Shown here in pieces: positions 22,208 to 30,710 of a stretch of DNA of 41,711 nucleotides. The position numbers were made by a program, and so were the translations under genes. Origin of the DNA: Candidatus Gastranaerophilales bacterium (lineage in GTDB: Bacteria; Cyanobacteriota; Vampirovibrionia; Gastranaerophilales; Gastranaerophilaceae); the NCBI GenBank assembly GCA_944326685.1, contig CALVEV010000030.1, positions 1 to 41,711 of the forward strand, written 5' to 3'. The stretch's first letter is position 1, and every line of letters starts with the position of its first letter. A model generated the notes under the pieces. It saw only the letters and a program-made list of their open reading frames with translations, ran no database searches and was not told the DNA's origin.

Positions 22208-24658
22208 TTAATACGCTAACCTCAACTGTCTTTCATTTTCTTGTTTCAATATTCTCAAAATCTCATCTTTATGTTGTTTAAGCATTTGAGAGAATTCATT
22301 TTTTGCTTGGTTACTTCCACCGTTTATATTTATGGTCGGATTATATTGAATTACGGTTGAGCCTCCTGATATTCCACCTCTCACGTTCGGTTTTAAGCCG
22401 TATGAATTTACGTTTAAGGCATTGGCGATGGCAGAAGAAATAGGTTTCGGTTTTATTGCTGTTGCAATAGTCTCGGATATTTTTATTTTGTGTAAATCTT
22501 TTAGTGGTCCTGTTTTAGCCGGAGAATGAGGCAAATGGTCTCTTATGCTTTGAGTAACTTTTTTTATTGCTTCGGTTACTTTACCGACTCCTGATAGAAT
22601 GCCTTTAGCTATCATCATCGGAATTTTTATGCCACATTCAACAAGTTTTACAATAAACTTTGTAACCATTACTAATACCGAAGCAATGGCACGACCGAAT
22701 TTTACACCCATATTTTCGGCTGCTCCACCGACATCATCTACCGGTTTAAATAATTTTTTAATCCAATTCCATAATTGTTGTATTGGTTTTAGTATTGGAC
22801 TTAAAGCTGTACCTAATTGTTTAAACACAGGCATCAAAGGTTGTAAACCTTCTTTTAATCCCTGCCACATACCTTTAAAGAATGCGGTAATCGGTTTCCA
22901 ATATTTGTAAATTACAAGTGCCACCGCTCCAATTGCAAGTGCAATCCATCCGATTGGAGAAGTTAAGAGAGTGACAGAAAATGCTCTAAAAGCGATTATT
23001 GCTCTTGATATCATACTCGGCAAACTTAAAAAAGCTGTTTTTATTCCGTTTAATCCGAGCATAATATTTGTTGGAATTGACTTTATTGAAGTTACAGTCC
23101 AATCTTTAAGAGCAACCGTTGATTTTGCAATATTGCTTGGAAGTTCTTTGAATCCGTTAATTATTCCTGCTCTCAAATTGTTGTCTATTCTTCTAATATC
23201 TGCCATTAAACCACCTTTAAGACTAAAAGCAGATGCAAGTCCTAACTTATCCCCACTCTGCTTAATTTTGTAACCAAAGGTCAGGTTGTGAGCGGTAGAA
23301 TTTAAACCGATAAAATTCAACAGTTTAATTCCGTTTTGCACTAAAACAGGAGTTAAATCTCTTGCTACACTTAAAAATGCACCGTATCCTTTAACGAGTT
23401 TACCGACAAGAATTGTTGCAGTTCCAAGAGTGGTTAATACAATTCCTGCTCCTATCGTGCCGATGATTGCCGTAAATATTCCTTTTTGTAATAAAGGATT
23501 TTTATTTATAGCTGTGAGCAGTTGATTGATTTTTTCGATAGGTTTATGCAAATGTGGGAAAACAAGCTCTTTCATATTAATTTTTAAGAGTTTGAATTGC
23601 TCGTTTGTAGTTTCCATCATGTGGTTAAAGTCTTCATCCATAATGCCATCTGCACCGAGAGCAGATGCTTTAATTCTTCGATACTCATCGAGGTTTTGCA
23701 TCATAGGTTTTAAGAAGTTTAAGTCCGTTTTATTCCTAAAGATTTCAGAAACTTTGAACACGTCTCCGCCTGTAAGCTGATTAATTAACATAACCATCTC
23801 TTCAATAGGGTCTTTATTTTCAGCAATTACACGATTTAAGAATTGCGGTAAATCCACTCCGTACAGTTCTTTAAATCTATTAACAGCCATCGGAGAAGTT
23901 ATCGCTTGCAAGAAACTTTCAAAGTTTGTCGCAGCTTCGGCAGCACTTCCTGCACCTTTCATTGCAACTTGCAAAGCTGCCCCAAGTTGAGAAACAGCAG
24001 GAACACCTCTCATTCCGAGCATACTTGCTCCTGCTGTCAAACTTGGAAAGGCGGCAGACATATCTTTTAACTCGAATCTTCCTTCTTTTCCGGCTTGAGC
24101 TAAAATATCCATTGTTTTAGCCAAATCATCAACATTAACTTTTAAGTTATCCGTAACAGCAAACGCAGTTTTTGAAATATCCACTATTTCAGCTTGTGCT
24201 GCTGTTGCAGTTCTTCCGATTACATTCATATAGTCTAATGCTTTTTCAGGAGCAATACCTGATGCGACAAGAACATTTAAACCTTCTGCAATTTCACTTC
24301 TGAATTGGTTTGTATGTCTTGATATAGAGCCTAATCTCTCATCCATTTCTTTTAGTTGTTCTGCGGATAATTGACCGACGTTCCCTAATTCTCGAAGTTG
24401 ATGTTCCAGAGCAAGAGCTTCTGGAATTGCCTCTGTAATCCCAAGTTTATAGGCTAATGCTCCACCTGTGGCTGTTAATCCGGCACCGAGTTTAACCATA
24501 TTCGCACCGAGTTTGTCCAACATATCGGAAGTTAGTTGGATTTTGTTTTGGAGTTTTGTAAATTCCTCGTTTGAGTTATGCACAGCATCACGAAGAACCT
24601 TTGACATTTTATCAAAGGCAACCAAAGTTAATGATATTTTCATTTCATTTTCTAACAT
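22208..24658 (-). CDS. Tail tape measure protein
   Basis: This 816-aa protein sets tail length and passes through the host membrane at injection. The TP901-type domain occupies about 90-320 (LSAEQLKEMDERLGSISRHTNQF, shown in part; ASGIAPEKALDYMNVIGRTATAAQ). Hydrophobic segments occur near 395-430 (IIGTIGAGIVLTTLGTATIL) and 565-590 (PIGWIALAIGAVALVIY). The C-terminal part has the LPHSPAKTGPL motif common in Mu/P2-type tape measures. ATG 24658 overlaps the E' stop by 7 bases. Length corresponds to a medium contractile tail. Confidence 0.93.
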   Translation of the reverse strand: MLENEMKISLTLVAFDKMSKVLRDAVHNSNEEFTKLQNKIQLTSDMLDKLGANMVKLGAGLTATGGALAYKLGITEAIPEALALEHQLRELGNVGQLSAEQLKEMDERLGSISRHTNQFRSEIAEGLNVLVASGIAPEKALDYMNVIGRTATAAQAEIVDISKTAFAVTDNLKVNVDDLAKTMDILAQAGKEGRFELKDMSAAFPSLTAGASMLGMRGVPAVSQLGAALQVAMKGAGSAAEAATNFESFLQAITSPMAVNRFKELYGVDLPQFLNRVIAENKDPIEEMVMLINQLTGGDVFKVSEIFRNKTDLNFLKPMMQNLDEYRRIKASALGADGIMDEDFNHMMETTNEQFKLLKINMKELVFPHLHKPIEKINQLLTAINKNPLLQKGIFTAIIGTIGAGIVLTTLGTATILVGKLVKGYGAFLSVARDLTPVLVQNGIKLLNFIGLNSTAHNLTFGYKIKQSGDKLGLASAFSLKGGLMADIRRIDNNLRAGIINGFKELPSNIAKSTVALKDWTVTSIKSIPTNIMLGLNGIKTAFLSLPSMISRAIIAFRAFSVTLLTSPIGWIALAIGAVALVIYKYWKPITAFFKGMWQGLKEGLQPLMPVFKQLGTALSPILKPIQQLWNWIKKLFKPVDDVGGAAENMGVKFGRAIASVLVMVTKFIVKLVECGIKIPMMIAKGILSGVGKVTEAIKKVTQSIRDHLPHSPAKTGPLKDLHKIKISETIATAIKPKPISSAIANALNVNSYGLKPNVRGGISGGSTVIQYNPTININGGSNQAKNEFSQMLKQHKDEILRILKQENERQLRLAY

Positions 24659-25043
24659 TGGTTTAAACTTTCCTCGATTTCACTATGGTATTTGTTTGTA
24701 TAATTGATAGCTTGTGTTATCCAATACTCCAAATCATCAAGCGGCATATTACAGATATCTGAATACGACCACCCTGTAGTTTTGGATAGATGAATTATGC
24801 ACTCGCTTTGGATTGTAACTTTCCCCCGATTGCTTCTTGAAGTAAAATTACATCCTCAATCGGCAATTCAAGTATGTCTTCATAAACTAAATAATTTCCG
24901 TCGATTTCTGTTAATTCTGCAATTAGTGCGTAGGGAATTTCATCAGATGTTTTTGCTTTCTTTTGAGCGTTCAATAAATCCAAACCTTTGCCATCTTTTA
25001 TAACTGCAAGTTTTCCATCTGACAATTTAATTTCTTTTGACAT
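24652..25043 (-). CDS. Tail assembly E+E' fusion made by -1 frameshift
   Basis: At the 3' end of gene E the zero-frame codons GGA AAG follow a G, giving the heptamer G GGA AAG (24825-24819). Slipping back one base reads GGG AAA GTT and the frame then stays open to TAG at 24652. It adds a segment with CIIHLSKTTGWSYSDICNMPLDDLEYW, quoted only as TGWSYSDICNMPLDDLEYW, which is the GpE-type E' domain. The fusion is about 130 aa. P2 makes E+E' by -1 frameshift and lambda uses GGGAAAG for G-GT. Neither the frameshift nor its frequency is tested here. Confidence 0.82.
24795..25043 (-). CDS. Tail assembly protein E (unshifted product)
   Basis: This 82-aa protein has MSKEIKLSDGKLAVIKDGKG, AKTSDEIPYALIAELTEIDG and LELPIEDVILLQEAIGGK: the small tail assembly chaperone upstream of the tape measure. 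The ordinary stop TAA is at 24797-24795. It lies between the tube and tape measure genes, as in P2, and its long product carries E'. Confidence 0.88.
   Translation of the reverse strand: MSKEIKLSDGKLAVIKDGKGLDLLNAQKKAKTSDEIPYALIAELTEIDGNYLVYEDILELPIEDVILLQEAIGGKLQSKASA
24819..24825 (-). promoter_or_regulatory. Slippery heptamer GGGAAAG
   Basis: The heptamer is in correct X XXY YYZ register with gene E, 22 bases before the E stop codon, and is the same heptamer as in the lambda G-GT frameshift. Confidence 0.8.
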
Positions 25044-25098
25044 ATTTTTCTCCTTATAATCAATGTTTAAATGGTTTTTAAATACTATTTAATTTTTA

Positions 25099-25620
25099 CT
25101 AACCGCCAATATTTTTCTTAAATGTAGATAACATATCCACCACATTTACTTTGTAGATATTTTGAAGAACATCAATTTCAAACAACTCAACCTTATTTAC
25201 AATTAATTTTGCATAGGTAACAGACATTGTTGTTTCGTACTCTGCGTTTTCGTGTGGTTTAATTGTACCTAGTGGAAATTCTTTAAAAGTTCCGATTAAA
25301 ATTGCCGTAGCCGGAACTTCTTCCGTTCTGCCGGTTGCATTGTATGTTTCTAATGATGCTCTGACTTGAATTAGAGTAGCTGTAAAAGGATTCGCAGCCG
25401 CTAACAAAACTTCAGGATAAAGTGCATTCCATTTAATTTTGCATTCTAATTTATCAATTCCTGAAAAGAATTCAGCCGAGCCAACCATACCAAGAGCCTT
25501 ATGTTCAGCCATCTTGTGTTTTATTTGAGGAAGTTGGACTTCTTCGGCTCTGCCCAATAAATTTACACCATTCATATATACATTGGCATTTGTTAATTTG
25601 TTGATTTTAATTTTACTCAT
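25099..25620 (-). CDS. Major tail tube protein (FII family)
   Basis: This 173-aa protein has NVYMNGVNLLGRAEEVQLPQI, MAEHKALGMVGSAEFFSGID, CKIKWNALYPEVLLAAANPF and the C-terminal LFEIDVLQNIYKVNVVD: the P2 FII/Mu gp40-type tube subunit. It forms the inner tube of the contractile tail. It follows the sheath gene with the small Cys-rich gene between. Confidence 0.93.
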   Translation of the reverse strand: MSKIKINKLTNANVYMNGVNLLGRAEEVQLPQIKHKMAEHKALGMVGSAEFFSGIDKLECKIKWNALYPEVLLAAANPFTATLIQVRASLETYNATGRTEEVPATAILIGTFKEFPLGTIKPHENAEYETTMSVTYAKLIVNKVELFEIDVLQNIYKVNVVDMLSTFKKNIGG

Positions 25621-25804
25621 TTTTTCTTCCTTTTATGTAAAGACCACATTCTCCGACACCGATTGTTGAATAATGAAGTATTACTATTTCTTGACTTAGA
25701 GCTTGGATTAAAGGACATTTCTTGCAATTCTTACAGCTGTGGCACAAGTCATATTCTTCGCAAGACACAACAAGATTTCCTCTTTTATCGACATCTGCTC
25801 TCAT
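25613..25804 (-). CDS. Small cysteine-rich protein between sheath and tube genes
   Basis: This 63-aa protein has a cysteine cluster CEEYDLCHSCKNCKKC (spacing 5-2-2-2) and one more Cys near the C-terminus, so it may bind zinc or an iron-sulfur cluster. It overlaps the tube gene by 8 bases and abuts the sheath stop, so it is translated with them. No family is recognised. Small extra genes between FI and FII are not part of the standard P2 or Mu set. Confidence 0.75.
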   Translation of the reverse strand: MRADVDKRGNLVVSCEEYDLCHSCKNCKKCPLIQALSQEIVILHYSTIGVGECGLYIKGRKNE

Positions 25805-27034
25805 CTATGCCCCCAAAGATTTTAAAAGTTCTATATCAATAAAGCTTTCAAAAGTAATACGTTCGGCAGGAACAGGAGGCATAAATTCCACATCAAATAA
25901 AATGTGTCCGTTTGCAATTTCTGTAACAGGGTTTTTATCTGCGTTATATGTGCATTTCCCATCTATTAATGCACCTCTGCCGATAAGTGTTCGGATAAAC
26001 GAATTAACTGTTTCTGTTATAGATTCAATCAAGCCGTTGTCGATAGGGTAATCAATAAACTGCAACATAGAATATTCAACAGATTCATGAAGAATGTCTG
26101 CTGTTCTTCTTATGTTTATAAAATTAGTAACATTTGTCGAAGTCGGATAAGCAGCAGAACGGTTTCCCCAAGTCTTAAAACCAGTACCGTAAGAATTGAA
26201 TACTGTTACAATTCCTGCTTCGTTTAATGTGTTTACTTCACTTGTGGGATCATTAATCATTGAGGTTAATTGCTTTTCAACACCGATAATTCCTTTTATT
26301 TCGGTATTAGATGGTGACCAATGATAACCTTTATCCACGTCTTTTGCTGCCATTACTCCGGCGAGCCTTTGTGAATAAGGTTCAAGAACATTTGAATCCG
26401 ATGCTGAATTATACACTTTTAAATGTGGATAACAAAGCACAATTCTATCTGAAGAGGTATTAAAGTTTATTGTTCCCTGTGGTCCACGACCTTTTATTGC
26501 ATCCTGAACAGTTGTTCCGACAGGAGCATCAACAATACCAATGGCTCTGATTTTATCGCAAATAACCTGCATTTCAGATACAACGGCAGTATCTTCACAA
26601 TAAACAGGAGCAATAATTGTTTTAGGGAAATATCCAAATAAAGAATAACAGTCTTTAAATGTTTGTAATCCTGTTCTTTTTCCTGTAACAGAATCAACAC
26701 CTCCGATAATATCAGCTTTTGTAACATCTGCTACGGATTCGTGTTTATCGGGATTAAATACATTAACAACTAAAACAACGCCTGCTCCTTGGTCGAATAT
26801 TGCATCAAGAGCCTGTGGGATAGTAAAACCATCTTTTGCAGTTCCAAAGTATTTAACCGCATCAACATCACTCGATATTAAAACAGGCTCATTTATTGTT
26901 TTGTATTCATCTTCAACATCTTGTATCGGCGCTGTTCCAACTAAACCAACAACGGCAGTTTTTACCGTTCTTATTGTTCTTGCACCTTTTTCTATTTCTA
27001 TTGTTTCCACACCATGTAAATAACTAGCGGGCAT
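25805..27034 (-). CDS. Tail sheath protein (FI/gpL family)
   Basis: This 409-aa protein has VETIEIEKGARTIRTVKTAVVGLVGTAP (in part), the ALDAIFDQGAGVVLVVNVF segment, YHWSPSNTEIKGIIGVEKQL and AYPTSTNVTNFINIRRTADI. These are typical of contractile sheath subunits, which form the outer cylinder and shorten at injection. The length is close to P2 FI (396 aa). The start overlaps the gp37 gene by 1 base. Confidence 0.95.
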   Translation of the reverse strand: MPASYLHGVETIEIEKGARTIRTVKTAVVGLVGTAPIQDVEDEYKTINEPVLISSDVDAVKYFGTAKDGFTIPQALDAIFDQGAGVVLVVNVFNPDKHESVADVTKADIIGGVDSVTGKRTGLQTFKDCYSLFGYFPKTIIAPVYCEDTAVVSEMQVICDKIRAIGIVDAPVGTTVQDAIKGRGPQGTINFNTSSDRIVLCYPHLKVYNSASDSNVLEPYSQRLAGVMAAKDVDKGYHWSPSNTEIKGIIGVEKQLTSMINDPTSEVNTLNEAGIVTVFNSYGTGFKTWGNRSAAYPTSTNVTNFINIRRTADILHESVEYSMLQFIDYPIDNGLIESITETVNSFIRTLIGRGALIDGKCTYNADKNPVTEIANGHILFDVEFMPPVPAERITFESFIDIELLKSLGA

Positions 27035-27453
27035 TATATTTCCTCCATTTCTTCAATGCTAGGGGTTGTAAGAGTAAATAAAATTTCATATTGCCAAATT
27101 CCGTTTTGTTCGGATATGAAGTTTTCTTTTGTCGGAGTTAATTTGGTACAACCGGCAATTTTATAGCCACAGAGAATATTTTTGATTTTATCTAATGTTT
27201 CATAACTTCCGCTATTTGAACGCAGATTTCGTGTGACAACGGTTACACCGAACTCCATTTTTTTGTCTTGTGATAAAAAGTTAATTGAATTTGTAGAAGA
27301 GTAACTCCCACCTCGATAGTGAACTAATATTGCTCCGATAGGATGCAGTAATATATATTCTTGAGGTTTTTCGGGGAAACCAATTACCTGAAAATCAGAA
27401 AAATTCTGTTGCAGTTTTTCAACTATTAAGTTTTCAATCTCACGTATATTCAT
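27034..27453 (-). CDS. Mu gp37-like protein (DUF1834 family)
   Basis: This 139-aa protein has IREIENLIVEKLQQNF, PIGAILVHYRGGSYSS and MEFGVTVVTRNLRSNSGSYETLDKIKNIL, given in part as MEFGVTVVTRNLRSN. It matches the gp37/DUF1834 family, a head-tail or tail-completion component in Mu-like phages. Its SD (AGGAG) lies inside the GC-rich spacer upstream. Confidence 0.87.
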   Translation of the reverse strand: MNIREIENLIVEKLQQNFSDFQVIGFPEKPQEYILLHPIGAILVHYRGGSYSSTNSINFLSQDKKMEFGVTVVTRNLRSNSGSYETLDKIKNILCGYKIAGCTKLTPTKENFISEQNGIWQYEILFTLTTPSIEEMEEI

Positions 27454-27544
27454 ACTTTAGCTCCTGTGGTACTCGGCTTCGCCTGCGTTCCTACGTCGCC
27501 ATAGAACGGTTACGCACTTCGTGCTCCACACACTGCTCACGCAT
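27454..27544 (-). repeat. GC-rich structured spacer between gp36 and gp37 genes
   Basis: This 91-base stretch is far richer in G+C than the phage around it. It contains three small stem-loops: GGC-TTC-GCC (27475-27483), CGTTC/GAACG (27486-27490 and 27504-27508) and GCAC-TTC-GTGC (27514-27524). It is too short for a normal gene, though a 17-codon frame starts at the upstream stop. It looks like an inserted repetitive element. Confidence 0.55.
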
Positions 27545-27985
27545 TCAATATTCAATATTTATAACTCTTTTATTAAACAATCTATCCAATTCAGTTTTAT
27601 TTGTGCGATATTCTCCACTTGATTTCACTTCTTGGTTGTCACTACTTTCAAGAGTAATTACACCTTTTTTTAATTGTTCAAGTGTTCGAATTGCGTTTTT
27701 GTAATTTTCTGAAATTGTTTCGGGGATATCAGTATAAATTCTTCTTGAATATAGCCTGTATATGCATATATCTATTGCAACCACTCTTAATAAAGGAAAT
27801 TGGGTATTTAAGGGGAGTGTGTATTTTCCTCTCAAATACCCATCAATAAGGGTAGAGGAGTAAATAAGAGCTTCTTCAACAACGACACTATCAACGGTTT
27901 GTTGAGAACTATCGTCATTTGTGAGCTGGACAAGAGAATTTGTACCTATTTGAATTTCAATATCGTTAGAATTGCAATAAGTCAT
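27545..27985 (-). CDS. Mu gp36-like protein (DUF1320 family)
   Basis: This 146-aa protein has VVEEALIYSSTLIDGYLRGKYTLPL, shown in part as SSTLIDGYLRGKYTLPL, then FPLLRVVAIDICIYRLYSRR. This is the DUF1320 pattern of Mu gp36, a head-tail connector protein. It overlaps the decoration gene by 1 base. Confidence 0.92.
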   Translation of the reverse strand: MTYCNSNDIEIQIGTNSLVQLTNDDSSQQTVDSVVVEEALIYSSTLIDGYLRGKYTLPLNTQFPLLRVVAIDICIYRLYSRRIYTDIPETISENYKNAIRTLEQLKKGVITLESSDNQEVKSSGEYRTNKTELDRLFNKRVINIEY

Positions 27986-28323
27986 TAAAATCCTCGTGCA
28001 ATTCTTATTACTTCGCCTTCAGAAGCATCATCTAATGCATAACCGTTTATTGCATCAGAAGATGTTGCAACAACGGCTCTTCCTGTAGTATCTGAAGTTA
28101 CATTTGAGCCTTTTGTAATTGTTCCACCTGAAACAACAAGCAAAATTCCTAAAACGGCAATTGGAGCTAGTTGGTTTGCATCTGTTTCAACATCACAAAC
28201 ACCAAAAGCTTTTTTACCTGCTGTACAAATATTGCCTTCAAAGTCGACAAAGACTTGTTTTGGTAAATCAACTTTCGCAGTCAATGAATCAATCAATAGG
28301 GGTTTGTATAATTTTTCTGCCAT
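27985..28323 (-). CDS. Capsid decoration-like protein (DUF2190 family)
   Basis: This 112-aa protein has FGVCDVETDANQLAPIAVLGI, LLVVSGGTITKGSNVTSDTTGRAVV and INGYALDDASEGEVIRI, quoted in pieces. The pattern of repeated small/Gly strands ending in G.al..as.Ge.i.v is the DUF2190 (capsid cement) family. It probably binds the outer capsid surface. It lies between the gp35-like and gp36 genes. Confidence 0.82.
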   Translation of the reverse strand: MAEKLYKPLLIDSLTAKVDLPKQVFVDFEGNICTAGKKAFGVCDVETDANQLAPIAVLGILLVVSGGTITKGSNVTSDTTGRAVVATSSDAINGYALDDASEGEVIRIARGF

Positions 28324-28571
28324 TATGAATTACCTCCCTCTGTTTGTGCATCTTCTTTTTTTGTATTTTCAGCAGTAGCTGTTTTAGATTTATTCGTATT
28401 TGTTGCAGTTTTAGAAGTGTTTGTTTGAGTATTTGTTTTTTCTTTCACTTCAACAAGTACATCTGACAATTTTTTAGCATCATCTTCATTCAATTCAATA
28501 ATTGAACCAACTGCTACAAACTTGCCGTTATGATATAAATTGGTATTTTTTAATTTGTATTTTTTTGTCAT
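28323..28571 (-). CDS. gp35-like small head protein
   Basis: This 82-aa protein's first 40 residues, YKLKNTNLYHNGKFVAVGSIIELNEDDAKKL (in part), resemble small 'x-Y-x-G..y..G..i.l...dA..L' proteins placed beside capsid genes (Mu gp35/FluMu type). The rest is a low-complexity Thr/Asn/Lys tail (TNTQTNTSKTATNTNKSK). It overlaps the decoration gene by 1 base. The function is unknown. Confidence 0.65.
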   Translation of the reverse strand: MTKKYKLKNTNLYHNGKFVAVGSIIELNEDDAKKLSDVLVEVKEKTNTQTNTSKTATNTNKSKTATAENTKKEDAQTEGGNS

Positions 28572-28585
28572 TTTTTAATCCTTTA

Positions 28586-29500
28586 CTAAACAACATTTGA
28601 TATTAAATATCCGGCATCAGGTCCAACCAAGAACGGAGTATAAATATCCGTACCTCTGATGTATTTAACCTTTTTACCTTCTTTTTCATATTCATCAATT
28701 TGCAATGCATCCTTTTTACGAACTGTATATCCGTAAGCAGGGTCATATTGTGTTCTTGATGTTAAGTTAGGCACAAATGCTAAAATGATATTATTACCCC
28801 ATACTCTTTGGAATTTGTTTTGTTCATCAGAAAAAATTGTTCTTCCGATATAGATATTTTCAATTTCAAAGAATTCCTTTAACAAATCCAAAGTAATGGT
28901 TTTATTTGATGTGCTTGCAATCATCTTTTTAAGAGCTACATTTCTTTTTAATGCACTCCAAACTTCTTGCCCCATAACCAAAGTGTTTGGGTCTTGTCCG
29001 ATTTGTTTGCAAACTTGGTCTTTTGCATCATCAATGACACCAACAGGGTCAGAATTATCATCAGAAAATTTACTTGTTCCTGATAGTGATGATTTATTGC
29101 TCAATGCATAATTTTCAGGATTTTGAGCCAAATCTGCACATTGTTTTTCGTGTTTTAAGTACAAGCCTTGAGTAACTACATTTGTTGCGTGTACTTGCAG
29201 TTTAATTTTTTCTGCTTCTTCTTCCTCACGATAATCGATAGGATATGCCAAATCGTGTTCTTTTAATGTCGCAGAATGTTTATTAAAACCTTTCGGAGAG
29301 ATTACATTTGAATTTGCTCTGATAGCTCTTTCCGTATCATATATTTGAAAAGCCTCTTTGTTAAATTCAAATATATCTATTTTTTCCTTTTCGGAATTAA
29401 TTGTCGGAAATAACTTATCAGCAATAAATGAGTTGTTTCCGTAACCTCGTGCGATTTCCGATAAATAGGCATTGATTCTTAATTCTTCTAAACGACCCAT
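28586..29500 (-). CDS. Major capsid protein
   Basis: This 304-aa protein is a HK97-fold capsid of the Mu T/phage E type. It has RGYGNNSFIADKLFPTI at the N-terminus, DLAYPIDYREEEEAEKIK, QDPNTLVMGQEVWSALKRN and SRTQYDPAYGYTVRKKDA. The length equals the usual 300-310 residues. It follows the protease/scaffold gene by 0 bases. Confidence 0.93.
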   Translation of the reverse strand: MGRLEELRINAYLSEIARGYGNNSFIADKLFPTINSEKEKIDIFEFNKEAFQIYDTERAIRANSNVISPKGFNKHSATLKEHDLAYPIDYREEEEAEKIKLQVHATNVVTQGLYLKHEKQCADLAQNPENYALSNKSSLSGTSKFSDDNSDPVGVIDDAKDQVCKQIGQDPNTLVMGQEVWSALKRNVALKKMIASTSNKTITLDLLKEFFEIENIYIGRTIFSDEQNKFQRVWGNNIILAFVPNLTSRTQYDPAYGYTVRKKDALQIDEYEKEGKKVKYIRGTDIYTPFLVGPDAGYLISNVV

Positions 29501-30487
29501 TTATACCTCCTTAATTTTTAGTAATGCTTCTTTAAATGAGATATTTTCTTCCTTTGCTATTGTTTGAGCTTGGTTGAATATCTCAACACTTTCTTCATCT
29601 GCATCTGCGTATTTCAATTCATCCTTTGAATTCTTTTTTGCATTCTTCAGAGCAATTTCATCAAATTCGACTTGTTTTGGCAGAGCAGATATAAAGTTTT
29701 TAAATATATCGATGCTGTTGGAGGACTCGTCAAACTTTTTAATGTTATCCAAGTCCTGTAAAATAGAAAAAACAGCATCTTTATTTGCAGGAGTAAGAAT
29801 CCCTGCCTCAATTTGTTTATCGATAAATTCGTTAAAGTCCTTATTTCTAAGGTTATCCTTTATTTCTTTTAATTCTTTGGCAAGTTCTTCTTTACCTTCT
29901 GCTTCGTTTTTAAATTTTGCAAGTTCAATTGATAAATCCTTAACTTGTGATTTTAAAGACTTAATTGTTTCTTTGTTTTTTGAATCTTCCTTGTATTTTG
30001 CAATTTGAGTTTCTAAATCTGAAATAGTATCTTTTAGTTCTTGAATTTCTTCTGTGTTAGAAGTTTCATCATCTTCATCTTCTACTTGAGCAGTAAATTC
30101 ATAAACATCGGATTCGCCTTCTTTAAACTCAACTGCTTTCATTCCTTTAACTTGAGGAATGCTTGCTCCCAAGAAAGAAACAGCCTTTAAATATGGCTTT
30201 TTACCTTCTAATTCTCTATAAATCTCAACCGAGATTTTTTTATACTTACCCTTTGAAACATACTCCTTTAATTCAGGCGATAAATTTTTAAAGGTTGCTT
30301 TTAGAAGCCCATCCTCTTCTTTTAGTTTATCAACCCATCCATAAGCAGGACCTTTTTGTTCATGGTCTAGCGTAATTGGTGCTTCGCAAAAACTTGGGTC
30401 ATAATTCTTTGCAAGTTCCTGCACTTCTTCTTTTGTAAATTTGCCTTGCGGATAATTTCCGGCTTTAAAAACTTCAAAATATTTCAT
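29501..30487 (-). CDS. Head maturation protease with scaffold domain (Mu I-like)
   Basis: This 328-aa protein's N-terminal 140 residues match Mu-like I protein: CEAPITLDHEQKGPAYGWVDKLK, quoted in part as APITLDHEQKGPAYGWV, then YKKISVEIYRE and AVSFLGASIPQVKGM. His in LDHE and Ser in KKISVE are the expected catalytic pair region. Residues about 145-220 are a long coiled coil and the rest is an acidic helical scaffold. Protease and scaffold are in one chain, as Mu makes I and the nested Z. It is the first gene of the leftward late operon. Confidence 0.92.
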   Translation of the reverse strand: MKYFEVFKAGNYPQGKFTKEEVQELAKNYDPSFCEAPITLDHEQKGPAYGWVDKLKEEDGLLKATFKNLSPELKEYVSKGKYKKISVEIYRELEGKKPYLKAVSFLGASIPQVKGMKAVEFKEGESDVYEFTAQVEDEDDETSNTEEIQELKDTISDLETQIAKYKEDSKNKETIKSLKSQVKDLSIELAKFKNEAEGKEELAKELKEIKDNLRNKDFNEFIDKQIEAGILTPANKDAVFSILQDLDNIKKFDESSNSIDIFKNFISALPKQVEFDEIALKNAKKNSKDELKYADADEESVEIFNQAQTIAKEENISFKEALLKIKEV

Positions 30488-30534
30488 TCAATTCTCCGTT
30501 TTTTGTGTGATAAAAAATTCGTTTGTATGTTTGC

Positions 30535-30580
30535 AGTATAAAATACCCCTTACAAATACTTCCACTTGCCATCGCAAGTG
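30535..30580 (-). promoter_or_regulatory. Leftward late promoter with palindromic activator site
   Basis: Palindrome CACTTGC-CATC-GCAAGTG spans 30563-30580. Exactly 23 bases beyond its GCAAGT, on the minus strand, lies TATACT (30540-30535). There is no -35 match, which suggests activator dependence. It would drive the capsid-tail operon. Confidence 0.65.
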
Positions 30581-30599
30581 ATTTTTGCAATTCCAAAAG

Positions 30600-30645
30600 C
30601 ACTTGCCTGTGCAAGTTGAAGTTCAAAGCAATTACAAGTTATGTT
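30600..30645 (+). promoter_or_regulatory. Rightward late promoter with palindromic activator site
   Basis: Palindrome CACTTGC-CTGT-GCAAGTT spans 30600-30617. Exactly 23 bases after its GCAAGT lies TATGTT (30640-30645). Spacing equals that of the leftward promoter. The centre of the palindrome falls near -43.5, the position at which Mor activates Mu Pm. It would drive the terminase operon. Confidence 0.65.
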
Positions 30646-30710
30646 TAAGAATATTGAAACGGGCTTATTGCCTCTTTTTTCTTTCCAAATTCTTGAAAGG
30701 AAGTGTTTTT

